Source of the DNA: Lysobacteraceae bacterium | Lineage (GTDB): Bacteria; Pseudomonadota; Gammaproteobacteria; Xanthomonadales; Xanthomonadaceae | DNA length: 64,000 nt | Assembly: GCA_004297225.1 (NCBI GenBank) | Contig: SCUI01000010.1 | Coordinates: forward strand, 1 to 64,000 | Direction of reading: 5' to 3' | Notes under the pieces: model-generated | Databases searched by the model: none | Told to the model about the DNA's origin: nothing | What the model saw: the letters and a program-made list of their open reading frames with translations, nothing else | Translations under genes and position numbers: made by a program | Shown: piece by piece, positions 52,031 to 60,260 of the stretch | Position numbering within the stretch: the first letter of the stretch is position 1 | Layout: each line of letters starts with the position of its first letter

Positions 52031-52309
52031 TCAGTGGTAATCGACGATCTCGACCTGCTCCGGTCCGTCCTGCGTCCAGCGGAAACAGATCCGGAACTGG
52101 TCGTTGATGCGGATGCTGTACTGGTCCTTGCGGTCGCCCTTCAATGCTTCCAGGCGATTGCCCGGGGGCGAGCGAAGGAAGTCCAGCGTGTGCGCGGCAT
52201 CGAGTTGCGCCAGCTTGCGCATCGCGACGTCGGCAAATGCGGAAAACCGCTTCGATCGGCCGGTTTCGAACAGCTTCCGGGTCTCCGCGTCGCCGAAGCT
52301 TCGGATCAT
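52031..52309 (-). CDS. higB: HigB-family toxin (RelE superfamily)
   Basis: 92 residues, matching HigB ribosome-dependent mRNA interferases: [18 protein letters not shown], the [20 protein letters not shown] segment and [11 protein letters not shown], ending VEIVDYH. It would cleave mRNA on the ribosome when HigA is degraded. A 17-nt palindrome 11 bases upstream of the start is the probable operator. Confidence 0.93.
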   Translation of the reverse strand: MIRSFGDAETRKLFETGRSKRFSAFADVAMRKLAQLDAAHTLDFLRSPPGNRLEALKGDRKDQYSIRINDQFRICFRWTQDGPEQVEIVDYH

Positions 52310-52320
52310 GGGCGGAGTTT

Positions 52321-52337
52321 ATAACGTTTAACGTTAT
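52321..52337. promoter_or_regulatory. Palindromic operator of higBA
   Basis: ATAACGTTTAACGTTAT is a perfect palindrome around a central T, eleven bases before the higB start. AT-rich palindromes at this place are the usual HigA binding sites; binding here is inferred. Confidence 0.7.
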
Positions 52338-52456
52338 GCGTCAAACCGCTGTCGGGTGCGGGACGCGTAAGGGACTCTGGCGGTCTGATCGCGCGCGATG
52401 CTGATGGAGCGATTTTTAGCCTATCGTGATGGAATCGCCCGAATCGAGGCCCCGCG

Positions 52457-52909
52457 ATGCTCGACACACCGGATTACCGCGCACTGCTGGAGACCGCCCT
52501 CGCCGAGGCACGCGCCGGGCTGGCCGAAGGCGGCATTCCGATCGGCGCCGCGCTGTACCACCGCGACGGCCGCCTGCTCGGCTGCGGCCACAACCGCCGC
52601 GTCCAGGAAGGTGACCCGTCGATCCACGGCGAGACCGACGCCTTCCGCAAGGCCGGCCGCCAGCGGAACTACCGCGACACGATCATGGTGACCACGCTCG
52701 CCCCGTGCTGGTACTGCAGCGGGCTGGTGCGGCAGTTCAACATCGGCACGGTGGTGGTCGGCGAGTCGGTGAATTTCGCCGGCGGCGTGGATTGGCTGCG
52801 CGAGGCCGGCGTCAAGGTGATCGAGCTCGACGACCAGCGCTGCTTGACCATGATGGCCGACTGGATCGCCGCGAATCCCGAGCTGTGGAACGAGGACATC
52901 GGCGTGTAG
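52457..52909 (+). CDS. Cytosine-deaminase-like nucleoside/nucleobase deaminase
   Basis: A 150-residue zinc-dependent deaminase of the CDA fold: H58 and E60 (SIHGETDAF), C84 and C87 (APCWYCSGL). The C-terminus NPELWNEDIGV resembles the end of yeast cytosine deaminase Fcy1 (W-F/N-E-D-I-G), which closes the active site. It therefore probably deaminates cytosine or a related base, rather than tRNA adenosine as TadA does. It stands alone between higBA and hslU and reads toward hslU. Confidence 0.88.
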   Translation: MLDTPDYRALLETALAEARAGLAEGGIPIGAALYHRDGRLLGCGHNRRVQEGDPSIHGETDAFRKAGRQRNYRDTIMVTTLAPCWYCSGLVRQFNIGTVVVGESVNFAGGVDWLREAGVKVIELDDQRCLTMMADWIAANPELWNEDIGV

Positions 52910-52937
52910 GGGCACGCCATGGCGCGCCCCGGATATT

Positions 52938-52962
52938 GCAGCCGACCATGGGTCGGCTCTAC
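52938..52962. repeat. GTAG-type REP, single palindromic unit
   Basis: GCAGCCGACCATGGGTCGGC followed by TCTAC is one unit ending in GTAG on the minus strand. Its TAG (52961-52959) is the stop codon of hslU. It lies 28 bases past the convergent deaminase stop. Confidence 0.82.
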
Positions 52963-54341
52963 AGGATGTAGCGCGACAGGTCCGGATCCTGCACCAGTTC
53001 GCCCAGGTGCTTGTCGACGTACGCGCGGTCGATGGCGACGGTGTCGCCGCCGCGGTCCGGGGCCTCGTAGCTGAGGGTGTCCAGCAGTCGTTCGAGCACC
53101 GTATGCAGGCGCCGCGCGCCGATGTTCTCCTGGCGCTCGTTGACCTGCGCGGCGATGGCCGCCAGTCGCTCCACCGCATCGGGCGCGAACGTCAATGCGA
53201 CTCCCTCGGTCTTCAGCAGCTCCACGTATTGGGTGGTCAGCGCCGCCTTGGGCTCGGTGAGGATGCGGACGAAATCGTCCTTGCTCAGCGCGCCCAGCTC
53301 GACGCGGATCGGGAAGCGTCCCTGCATTTCCGGGATCAGGTCCGACGGCTTGGCGAGGTGGAAAGCGCCGGAGGCGATGAACAGGATGTGGTCGGTTTTC
53401 ACCGGGCCGTACTTGGTGCTGACGGTGGAGCCTTCGACCAGCGGCAGCAGGTCGCGCTGCACGCCTTCGCGCGACACGTCCGCACCCATGCCCTCGCTGC
53501 GCTTGGCGACCTTGTCGATCTCGTCGATGAAGACGATGCCGTGCTGCTCGCAGGCTTCGATCGCGGCCTCGCGCACTTCCTCCTCGTTGACCAGCTTGGC
53601 CGCCTCTTCCTCGACCAGCACCGGCCGCGCGGCGGCGATGCTCAGCGTGCGCTTGTGGGTCTTGCCGCCGGAGATCTGCGAGAACATCTGCCGCAGCTGC
53701 TGGCCCATCTCCTCCATGCCGGGAGGGGCCATGATGTCGACGCCGACATTCATCGCGGTCTCGACCTCGATCTCGCGCGCGTCCAGGGCGCCGCTGCGCA
53801 GCTGCCTGCGCAGCTTCAGCCTGGTCTCGCTCTCCGCGTTGTGCTCGGCGGAAGGCTCGTCCAGCGGCGCCTCGGCCTTGAAGCCGAACACGGTGGGCGC
53901 CTCACGGCGCGGAAGCAGCGCGTCGAGGATGCGATCCTCCGCGCGCTCCTCGGCCTGGGTGCGCACGCGGGTCTTGGCCTGCTCGCGATACATCTTGACC
54001 GCGGTGTCGGCGAGGTCGCGGATGATCTGCTCGACGTCCTTGCCGACGTAACCGACCTCGGTGAAGCGGGTGGCTTCGACCTTGACGAACGGCGCGTTCG
54101 CCAGCGTCGCGAGGCGCCGCGCGATCTCGGTCTTGCCGACGCCGGTGGGGCCGATCATCAGGATGTTCTTCGGCATCACCTCGTCGCGCAGCTCCGGATC
54201 CAGCTGCATGCGCCGCCAGCGGTTGCGCAGCGCGATCGCCACGGCGCGCTTGGCCGACTGCTGGCCGACGATATGGCGGTCGAGCTCCTGCACGATCTCG
54301 CGCGGGGTCATGGTCGCGGAGGTGTTCTCCAGCTTGTGCAT
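52959..54341 (-). CDS. hslU: ATP-dependent protease ATPase subunit HslU
   Basis: A 460-residue AAA+ unfoldase: [15 protein letters not shown] near the N-terminus, Walker [10 protein letters not shown], the GYVGKDVEQ pore loop and Walker [12 protein letters not shown], ending with the C-terminal activator tail LSRYIL that docks into HslV. It lies three bases after hslV. A downstream ATG at MTPREIV is an alternative start. The stop codon belongs to a GTAG repeat. Confidence 0.96.
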   Translation of the reverse strand: MHKLENTSATMTPREIVQELDRHIVGQQSAKRAVAIALRNRWRRMQLDPELRDEVMPKNILMIGPTGVGKTEIARRLATLANAPFVKVEATRFTEVGYVGKDVEQIIRDLADTAVKMYREQAKTRVRTQAEERAEDRILDALLPRREAPTVFGFKAEAPLDEPSAEHNAESETRLKLRRQLRSGALDAREIEVETAMNVGVDIMAPPGMEEMGQQLRQMFSQISGGKTHKRTLSIAAARPVLVEEEAAKLVNEEEVREAAIEACEQHGIVFIDEIDKVAKRSEGMGADVSREGVQRDLLPLVEGSTVSTKYGPVKTDHILFIASGAFHLAKPSDLIPEMQGRFPIRVELGALSKDDFVRILTEPKAALTTQYVELLKTEGVALTFAPDAVERLAAIAAQVNERQENIGARRLHTVLERLLDTLSYEAPDRGGDTVAIDRAYVDKHLGELVQDPDLSRYIL

Positions 54342-54344
54342 CGG

Positions 54345-54896
54345 TCAGAGCTCCTCGACCACGATGTTGCCGTTGGTGTAGATGCAGATGTCGCCGGCGA
54401 TCTTCAGCGCCTCGCTGGCGATCGCCTTCGCGTCGAGGTCGGTGTGCGCGGCCAGCGCGCGCGCGGCGGCCAGCGCGTAGCTGCCGCCCGAGCCGATCGC
54501 CACCAGCCCGTCCTCGGGCTCGATCACGTCGCCGGTGCCCGACACCACCAGCGAGGTCTCGGCGTCGGCCACCACCAGCAGCGCCTCGAGCTTGCCGAAG
54601 CGGCGTTCGGTGCGCCAATCCTTGGCCAGTTCCACCGCGGCGCGGGTCAGCTGGCCGTGCTTCTCGAGCTTGGCCTCGAACAACTCGAACAGGGTGAAGG
54701 CATCCGCAGCGGCGCCGGCGAACCCGGCCAGCACCTGGCCGTCGCGGCCCAGCCGCCGCACCTTGCGCGCGTTGGCCTTCATCACCGTGTTGCCGAGGGT
54801 AACCTGGCCGTCGCCGGCGACCACGACCTTGCCGTTGCGGCGCACCGAGACGATGGTCGTGGCATGGAAGACGTTGGGGTTCTGGCTGGGGTCCAT
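54345..54896 (-). CDS. hslV: ATP-dependent protease proteolytic subunit HslV
   Basis: 183 residues. A 12-residue propeptide precedes the catalytic threonine T13 in [12 protein letters not shown], exposed by self-cleavage. [13 protein letters not shown] and the proteasome-like [14 protein letters not shown] segment are present. With HslU it forms a two-component heat-shock protease. It follows the GTAG repeat downstream of xerC. Confidence 0.96.
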   Translation of the reverse strand: MDPSQNPNVFHATTIVSVRRNGKVVVAGDGQVTLGNTVMKANARKVRRLGRDGQVLAGFAGAAADAFTLFELFEAKLEKHGQLTRAAVELAKDWRTERRFGKLEALLVVADAETSLVVSGTGDVIEPEDGLVAIGSGGSYALAAARALAAHTDLDAKAIASEALKIAGDICIYTNGNIVVEEL

Positions 54897-54956
54897 CACG
54901 GGCTCCCGGGGGTCGAACCACAAAGGTGGGGATCGCCGGGGGCCGTCGCAAGGGCT

Positions 54957-55013
54957 GTAGAGCCGACCCATGGTCGGCTTGCCCGGATGCAGCCGACCAT
55001 GGGTCGGCTCTAC
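54957..55013. repeat. GTAG-type REP element, inverted pair
   Basis: Arms GTAGAGCCGACCCATGGTCG and CGACCATGGGTCGGCTCTAC flank about 15 bases, in the 113-base gap between xerC and hslV. The right-hand TAG, read on the minus strand (55012-55010), is the stop codon of xerC. Confidence 0.9.
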
Positions 55014-55891
55014 GGCTTCCTTTTCGCGCGGGGATGGGCCGCGTCGTAGACCTTGGCCAGGTGCTGGTAGTCGAGGTGGGTATAGATCTGGGTGGTGGCG
55101 ATGTCGGCGTGGCCGAGCAATTCCTGCACGCCGCGCAGGTCGCCCGAGGACTCGAGCACGTGGCTGGCGAAGGAGTGCCGCAGCAGGTGCGGATGCACGC
55201 GCTTGAACAGGCCCTGGCGCTGGGCGAGCTGGCGCAGGCGCAGCTGCACGGCGCGCGGCGTGATCGCGCCATTGCGGCCCGGGAACACCGGCGCCTTGTC
55301 GTCGCTGCCATTCTGGTCGGCCCGCCACTCCAGCAACGCCTTGCACGCATGCGATCCGACCGGGACCGTGCGCTGCTTGCTGCCCTTGCCGAGCACGGTG
55401 ACCAGGCCGCCCTCCAGGTCCAGGTCGCCCCAGCGCAACCCGCATACCTCCGACAGGCGCAAGCCGGAGGAATAGAACAGTTCGAGCAGCGCGCGGTCGC
55501 GCAGGCCGAGCGGCACGTCGGTCGGCACCTCGACCAGCGCCTTGGCCTCGTCCGGATCGAGCACCTGCGGCATCTTGCGCGGCGCCTTGGGCGCGCGCAC
55601 CGCGGCGGCCGGGTTGGCAGCGACCACGCCCTGCCTCAACAGCCACCGGTAGCAGCTGCGCACGGCCGACAACCGGCGTTGCAGGCTTTTCGGCGACAAC
55701 CCACGGCGGTGCTCCGCGGCGACGAAGGCGCGGATGTCCTCGCCTCCCAGGGCCTCGATCCCACGCGCCTGCGCCTCGCTCCAGCCCCGCAACGCAGCCA
55801 GGTCGCGCCGGTAGCCGTCCAGTGTGTTCGGCGACATCCGCCGCTCGACCAGCAGATGGTCGAGGAACCGCTCGATGTGGGTCGCGGCCAG
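55010..55891 (-). CDS. xerC: Site-specific tyrosine recombinase XerC
   Basis: About 293 residues. The N-terminal core-binding domain ([19 protein letters not shown]) is followed by the catalytic domain with Arg in [14 protein letters not shown], Lys in GKGSKQR, HxxR in [11 protein letters not shown], and the second His and nucleophile Tyr in [17 protein letters not shown]. It resolves chromosome dimers at dif with XerD. No ATG, GTG or TTG gives the full N-terminus after the DUF484 stop. A CTG at 55891 lies five bases after AGGAG and gives the normal XerC length, so a CTG start is proposed. The stop is in a GTAG repeat. Confidence 0.9.
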   Translation of the reverse strand: MAATHIERFLDHLLVERRMSPNTLDGYRRDLAALRGWSEAQARGIEALGGEDIRAFVAAEHRRGLSPKSLQRRLSAVRSCYRWLLRQGVVAANPAAAVRAPKAPRKMPQVLDPDEAKALVEVPTDVPLGLRDRALLELFYSSGLRLSEVCGLRWGDLDLEGGLVTVLGKGSKQRTVPVGSHACKALLEWRADQNGSDDKAPVFPGRNGAITPRAVQLRLRQLAQRQGLFKRVHPHLLRHSFASHVLESSGDLRGVQELLGHADIATTQIYTHLDYQHLAKVYDAAHPRAKRKP

Positions 55892-55899
55892 GTCCGCTC

Positions 55900-56625
55900 C
55901 TACGCGCCCGGGTCGAAACGTTGCAGCGCGGTGGTCAACGACTCGGCCATCATCCGCAGGAACAGCGTGCCCATGCCCGGGTAGAAACGGTTCGGGTCGC
56001 GGCTGCCGACGGCGACCAGGCCCAGCGACGCCGCGCCGCCGGCCGCGACCAGCGGCAGCAGCGCGCTGGACTGCACGTCCTCCACGCGACCTCCGTACAG
56101 CACCACGTTCTTTTCCGGCTGCAGACGCCCGCACAGCGGTTCGCCCTCGGCCAGGCAATCGCGGAACGGCGCCAGCCGCGCGTCGCCGCGCGCGATCACC
56201 TGCAGCCAGTCGACGTCGTCCAGCCCGGCGGTCTCGTCGAACAGCACCACCCGCACCAGGTCGCCCTGGAAATCCTCGGAAAGCGACGCGACCATCGCGC
56301 GCACGGTGCTGGCGGCATCGGCCTGCTTCATCAGCGCCAGGGTCAGCTGGTGCGTGCGCACGGCCAGGCGCTCGTTCTCCTGTGCATTGGCGAACAGCTC
56401 GTGCAGGCGCCGCGTGAGTTCGCGGTTCTTGTCCCGCAGCACCTCCAGCTGGTAACTGGCCAGCGAGGCCGCGGGGCCATCATCGCGGGGCACCACCAGG
56501 CTGACCGCCAGGTCGGGGAACTGCTGCAGGAACTTCGGATGGCGGCGCAGGAAAGCGGCGACTTCATGCGCGCCCAGCTTCTCCTCCGTGTGCCGCAATC
56601 CGGGCTCGCGGATGACGTCGCTCAT
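55900..56625 (-). CDS. DUF484 family protein (GAF-like)
   Basis: 241 residues with the DUF484 pattern [19 protein letters not shown] near the N-terminus, a coiled-coil stretch (about 75-105) and a GAF-like domain that includes [20 protein letters not shown] and ends [19 protein letters not shown]. Always found between dapF and xerC, its molecular role is unclear. The ATG at 56625 overlaps the dapF stop (ATGA); a GTG three codons upstream is the alternative. Confidence 0.9.
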   Translation of the reverse strand: MSDVIREPGLRHTEEKLGAHEVAAFLRRHPKFLQQFPDLAVSLVVPRDDGPAASLASYQLEVLRDKNRELTRRLHELFANAQENERLAVRTHQLTLALMKQADAASTVRAMVASLSEDFQGDLVRVVLFDETAGLDDVDWLQVIARGDARLAPFRDCLAEGEPLCGRLQPEKNVVLYGGRVEDVQSSALLPLVAAGGAASLGLVAVGSRDPNRFYPGMGTLFLRMMAESLTTALQRFDPGA

Positions 56626-57473
56626 GAATGCCACTCCCCTTCGAAGACGAATGCCGCCGGCCCGGCCATTGTGATCGGGGCGTCGTCGTCGCGCCAGCCG
56701 ATGCGCAGGGTGCCGCCGGGCAGGGCCACCGACACTTCGCGATCCACGCGTCCGCGTCGCACCAGTATCGCCGCCGCCGCGCAGGCGCCGCTGCCGCAGG
56801 CCAGCGTCTCGCCGACGCCGCGTTCGTAGACGCGCAGGCGGATCGACCCGCGCGACAGCACCTGGGCGAAACCGACGTTGACCGAATCCGGGAACGCCGG
56901 ATGCCGCTGCAGCGCCGCGCCGAGCCCGGCGACCGGCGCGTCGTCGACGTCGTCGACCTCGACCAATGCGTGCGGATTGCCCATCGACACCGCGCCGAAG
57001 CGCACGCTCGGTTCGCCCAGCGCCACGACGTATTCATCCTGCATGGCGTCGAACCCCGCCAACGGCACGTCCGCGGGTTGGAACCGCGGCACCCCCATCG
57101 CGATGCGGAACTCGCCATCGGCCAGGCGCTCGACCTCGTGTCGCCCGCTCGGACTGTCGAGCACGAAATGTTGCCCGCGGGCGGCGCCGTCGCGCACCAA
57201 CCATGCCGCGACGCAGCGCGCGCCATTGCCGCATTGCGCGGCATTGCCGCCATCGGCGTTCCAGATGCGATACGACGCCACCGCGCCATCGCTGCGCGGC
57301 GGCTCGATGGTCAACAGCTGGTCGCAGCCGACGCCGGTGTGGCGATCGGCGAGTGCGCGGCTCAGTGCGGCATCCGGCGGCGGCAGCCCCTGGCGCAGGT
57401 CGAGCACGACGAAGTCGTTGCCCGCTCCGTGCATCTTGCTGAAGCGCAGCGGCGGGCGCGGCGCGGTCGCCAT
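56622..57473 (-). CDS. dapF: Diaminopimelate epimerase DapF
   Basis: 283 residues. The two catalytic cysteines are present: [13 protein letters not shown] and [29 protein letters not shown] starts the protein. It converts LL- to meso-diaminopimelate for lysine and peptidoglycan synthesis. It follows the LptM-like gene by three bases and is coupled to DUF484-xerC. Confidence 0.96.
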   Translation of the reverse strand: MATAPRPPLRFSKMHGAGNDFVVLDLRQGLPPPDAALSRALADRHTGVGCDQLLTIEPPRSDGAVASYRIWNADGGNAAQCGNGARCVAAWLVRDGAARGQHFVLDSPSGRHEVERLADGEFRIAMGVPRFQPADVPLAGFDAMQDEYVVALGEPSVRFGAVSMGNPHALVEVDDVDDAPVAGLGAALQRHPAFPDSVNVGFAQVLSRGSIRLRVYERGVGETLACGSGACAAAAILVRRGRVDREVSVALPGGTLRIGWRDDDAPITMAGPAAFVFEGEWHS

Positions 57474-57476
57474 CGC

Positions 57477-57662
57477 TCAGCCGCCGTCGTCGCCGGCCGC
57501 GGGCGGCGTGGTGTCGGGCAGGGTTTCTTCCGCCGGCACCGCCTCTTCCACCGGGATCGGCGGCGGCTGGTCGGTCATGCGGACCAGCGGACCCTTGTTG
57601 CCGCAGGCGGCCAGGGCGATGACGAGGGTGGCCAGCGAGGCGCGAAGCAGGAATCTGTCCAT
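57477..57662 (-). CDS. lptM: LptM (YifL)-like small outer-membrane lipoprotein
   Basis: 61 residues: signal peptide, lipobox ALAAC and then GNKGPLV, the conserved C-G-x-K-G-P-L motif of LptM/YifL, followed by a Pro/Glu-rich tail. LptM helps LptD mature in the outer-membrane LPS translocon. It lies directly upstream of dapF, as yifL does in E. coli. Confidence 0.88.
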   Translation of the reverse strand: MDRFLLRASLATLVIALAACGNKGPLVRMTDQPPPIPVEEAVPAEETLPDTTPPAAGDDGG

Positions 57663-57698
57663 GCGCCGGAGTGTAGCGCGGGCGCGCGCAAGGGGGCG

Positions 57699-58073
57699 CT
57701 AGCGCCGGGGTTCCGGGCGCAGCCAGAGCCAGGCGTCGACGATCGCCATGATCGCCGTGCCGATCGCGGCCATCCACCAGCGCGGCGCGGTCAGGAACAT
57801 CACCACCGCGGCCAGCGCCATCATCCCGGTCGCCAGCCATTTCGCCCGCCGCGTGACCGCGCCTTCGGCCTGCCAGTCGCGGATGACCGGGCCGAAGCGG
57901 CGATGCGCGAGCAGCCAGGCGTGCAGGCGCGCCGAGCCGCGCGCGGCCGCATAGGCGGAGAGCAGCACGAAGGGCACCGTCGGCAGGCCCGGAACCACGA
58001 TGCCGATCGTGCCCAGGGCGAGCGCGGTCCAGGCCAGCAGCCACCAGGCCCAGCGGAAGCGGCTGGCGGCCAC
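57699..58073 (-). CDS. DUF454 (YbaN-like) inner-membrane protein
   Basis: 124 residues with three or four helices and the DUF454 pattern: WTALALGTIGIVVPGLPTVP, AAARGSARLHAWLLAHRRFG, and WLWLRPEPRR at the end. The GTG at 58073 gives the family's usual length of about 125. A TTG at 58127 would add a poly-Arg leader overlapping the upstream peptidase gene and is less likely. Function unknown. Confidence 0.82.
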   Translation of the reverse strand: MAASRFRWAWWLLAWTALALGTIGIVVPGLPTVPFVLLSAYAAARGSARLHAWLLAHRRFGPVIRDWQAEGAVTRRAKWLATGMMALAAVVMFLTAPRWWMAAIGTAIMAIVDAWLWLRPEPRR

Positions 58074-58098
58074 GACGGGGGCAGCCCGGCGGCGGCGC

Positions 58099-60255
58099 CT
58101 ACGGCGCCGGCGCCGCGGCGACGCCAAGCTGGTCCAGGGTGAAGGCGTACATCTCGGCCAGCTCGCGGTAGCGGCGGAAGCGACCGGACTTGCCGCCGTG
58201 CCCGGCGTCCATGTTGGTGCGGAACACGATCGTGCGGCCGCCGGTGTCCAGGTCGCGCAACTTCGCCACGTACTTTGCCGGCTCCCAGTACTGCACCTGC
58301 GAATCCCAGAGACCGGTGCCGACGAAGGTCGCCGGGTAGGCCTGCGCCGACAGGTTGTCGTACGGCGAGTACGACAGCATGTAGTCGTAGTATTCGCGCT
58401 GTTCCGGGTTGCCCCACTCGTCGTACTCGTTGGTCGTCAGCGGGATCGACGCATCGAGCATGGTCGTCACCACGTCGACGAACGGCACCTGCGACAGGAT
58501 CACCCGGTACTTGTCCGGCGCCATGTTCGCGATCGCGCCCATCAGCAGGCCGCCGGCGCTGCCGCCATACGCGGCGACGCGATCCTTCGCGGCATAGCCC
58601 CGTGCGACCAGGCAGTCGGTGACGTCGATGAAGTCGGTGAAGGTGTTCTTCTTGTGCAGCAGCTTGCCGTCGTCGTACCAGGCGCGGCCCATCTCCTGGC
58701 CGCCGCGAACGTGGGCGATGGCATAGGCCATGCCGCGGTCGAGCAGGCTCACCACCGGCAAGTTGAAGCCCGGGTCCATGGACATGCCGTAGCTGCCGTA
58801 GGCGTACTGCAGCAGCGCGGCGGTGCCGTCCTTGCGGAAATCCTTGCGGTAGACCACCGAGACCGGCACCCGGGTGCCGTCGCGCGCGGTCGCCCACAGC
58901 CGCTCGGTGGTGTACTTCGACGGGTCGTAGCCGATCACCGGCTGCTGCTTGAGCAGGCGGCGCTCACCGGTCGCGGTGTCGACCTCGTAGGTGGTCGCCG
59001 GCGTGGTCAGCGAGGTATAGCTGTAGCGCAACCAGGTGGTGTCGTGTTCGGAATTGACGTCCAGGCCCATCGAATAGGCCGGCTCGTCCGCCGCCACGTA
59101 CTCCTCGCCGGCGGGCTTGAGCAGGCGGATGCGTTCCAGGCCGCCGGAGCGTTCGCCGATGGCGATGAACCCGTCGAACAGGTCGAAGTCCTCGATGAAC
59201 ACGTCGTCGTGGTGCGGGACCAGGTCGGTCCATTGCCCGCGCGTCGTGGCATCGGTGGGCGCGGCCACCAGCTTGAAGTTGGGCGCGGGCGTGCTGTCGG
59301 CAGCGGGGGCATTGGTGCGGATCACCCAGCGATCGCCGAGGTGGTCGGCTTCGTACTCGACGTCGCGCTCGCGCGGCGCCAGCACGGTGAACTCGCGCGG
59401 ATCGGCGGCCGGCGCGCAGCGGGTCTCGCTGGACACGGTGCTTTCGACGCTGATGCAGACGAAGCGGTCGTCGCGGGTCCGCGAGATGCCCATGTAGAAG
59501 CTGTCGTCGTGTTCTTCGTAGACCAGCGGATCGTCGGCCACCGGCGTGCCGAGCACGTGCTTGCGCACGCGCACGGTGAGCAGCGTCTCCGGGTCGTTCT
59601 CGACGTAGAACAACGTGCGGTTGTCGTCGGCCCAGACCAGGTTCGCCGAGACACCGCGGATCACGTCCGGATACACCTCGCCGGTGGCGAGGTTGCGGAA
59701 GCGGATCGTGTACTGGCGGCGGCCGACGTCGTCCTCGGCCCAGGCCAGGATCGCGTTGTCCTGGCTGACCTCGTAATCGCCGACGCTGAAATAGTCCTTG
59801 CCGTCCGCCATCGCGTTGACGTCGAGCAGCACCTCTTCCGTCGCCGCCATGTCGTAATGGCCCAGCACGTCCGGGCGCCGCGCGTGGATCGGGTAGTCCT
59901 GCCCGGTCTCGTAGCGGCTGTAGTACCAGAAACCGCGCTCGCGGTAGGGCACCGAGCTGTCGTCCTGCTTGATGCGGCCGACGATTTCCCCGTACAGCTG
60001 CTCCTGCAACGACGCCAGCGGCGCCATCACCGCATCGGCGTAGGCGTTCTCGGCGTCGAGGTAGGCGAGCATCCCGGCGTCCTTGCGGGTGTCGTCGCGC
60101 AACCAGTAGTACGGATCGTCGCGGGTCGCGCCGAACGGCGCCTCCACCAGGTGCGGCTTGCGCTCCACGTCCGGCGGGTCGGGAAGCTCGGTGGCGGCGG
60201 CGTGGGTCGGTGTGGTCATCAGCATCAGGGTTGCGAACAGGAGCGCGGGTCGCAT
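58099..60255 (-). CDS. S9A oligopeptidase, oligopeptidase-B-like, exported
   Basis: 718 residues. A signal peptide (LLFATLMLMTTPTHAAA) precedes a seven-bladed propeller (about 80-430) and an alpha/beta-hydrolase domain with the nucleophile in YGGSAGGLLMG and His in NMDAGHGGKSGR. The pattern (EAPFGATRDDPYYWLRDDTR) matches oligopeptidase B (PtrB), which cuts after basic residues in short peptides. It lies five bases after a second S9A gene, so both are co-transcribed. Confidence 0.9.
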   Translation of the reverse strand: MRPALLFATLMLMTTPTHAAATELPDPPDVERKPHLVEAPFGATRDDPYYWLRDDTRKDAGMLAYLDAENAYADAVMAPLASLQEQLYGEIVGRIKQDDSSVPYRERGFWYYSRYETGQDYPIHARRPDVLGHYDMAATEEVLLDVNAMADGKDYFSVGDYEVSQDNAILAWAEDDVGRRQYTIRFRNLATGEVYPDVIRGVSANLVWADDNRTLFYVENDPETLLTVRVRKHVLGTPVADDPLVYEEHDDSFYMGISRTRDDRFVCISVESTVSSETRCAPAADPREFTVLAPRERDVEYEADHLGDRWVIRTNAPAADSTPAPNFKLVAAPTDATTRGQWTDLVPHHDDVFIEDFDLFDGFIAIGERSGGLERIRLLKPAGEEYVAADEPAYSMGLDVNSEHDTTWLRYSYTSLTTPATTYEVDTATGERRLLKQQPVIGYDPSKYTTERLWATARDGTRVPVSVVYRKDFRKDGTAALLQYAYGSYGMSMDPGFNLPVVSLLDRGMAYAIAHVRGGQEMGRAWYDDGKLLHKKNTFTDFIDVTDCLVARGYAAKDRVAAYGGSAGGLLMGAIANMAPDKYRVILSQVPFVDVVTTMLDASIPLTTNEYDEWGNPEQREYYDYMLSYSPYDNLSAQAYPATFVGTGLWDSQVQYWEPAKYVAKLRDLDTGGRTIVFRTNMDAGHGGKSGRFRRYRELAEMYAFTLDQLGVAAAPAP

Positions 60256-60260
60256 GTCGG

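Noticed and set aside
57699-58127. A poly-arginine N-terminus for the DUF454 protein
   Set aside because: It comes from using a TTG inside the GC-rich end of the S9A gene; GTG 58073 gives the usual family length.
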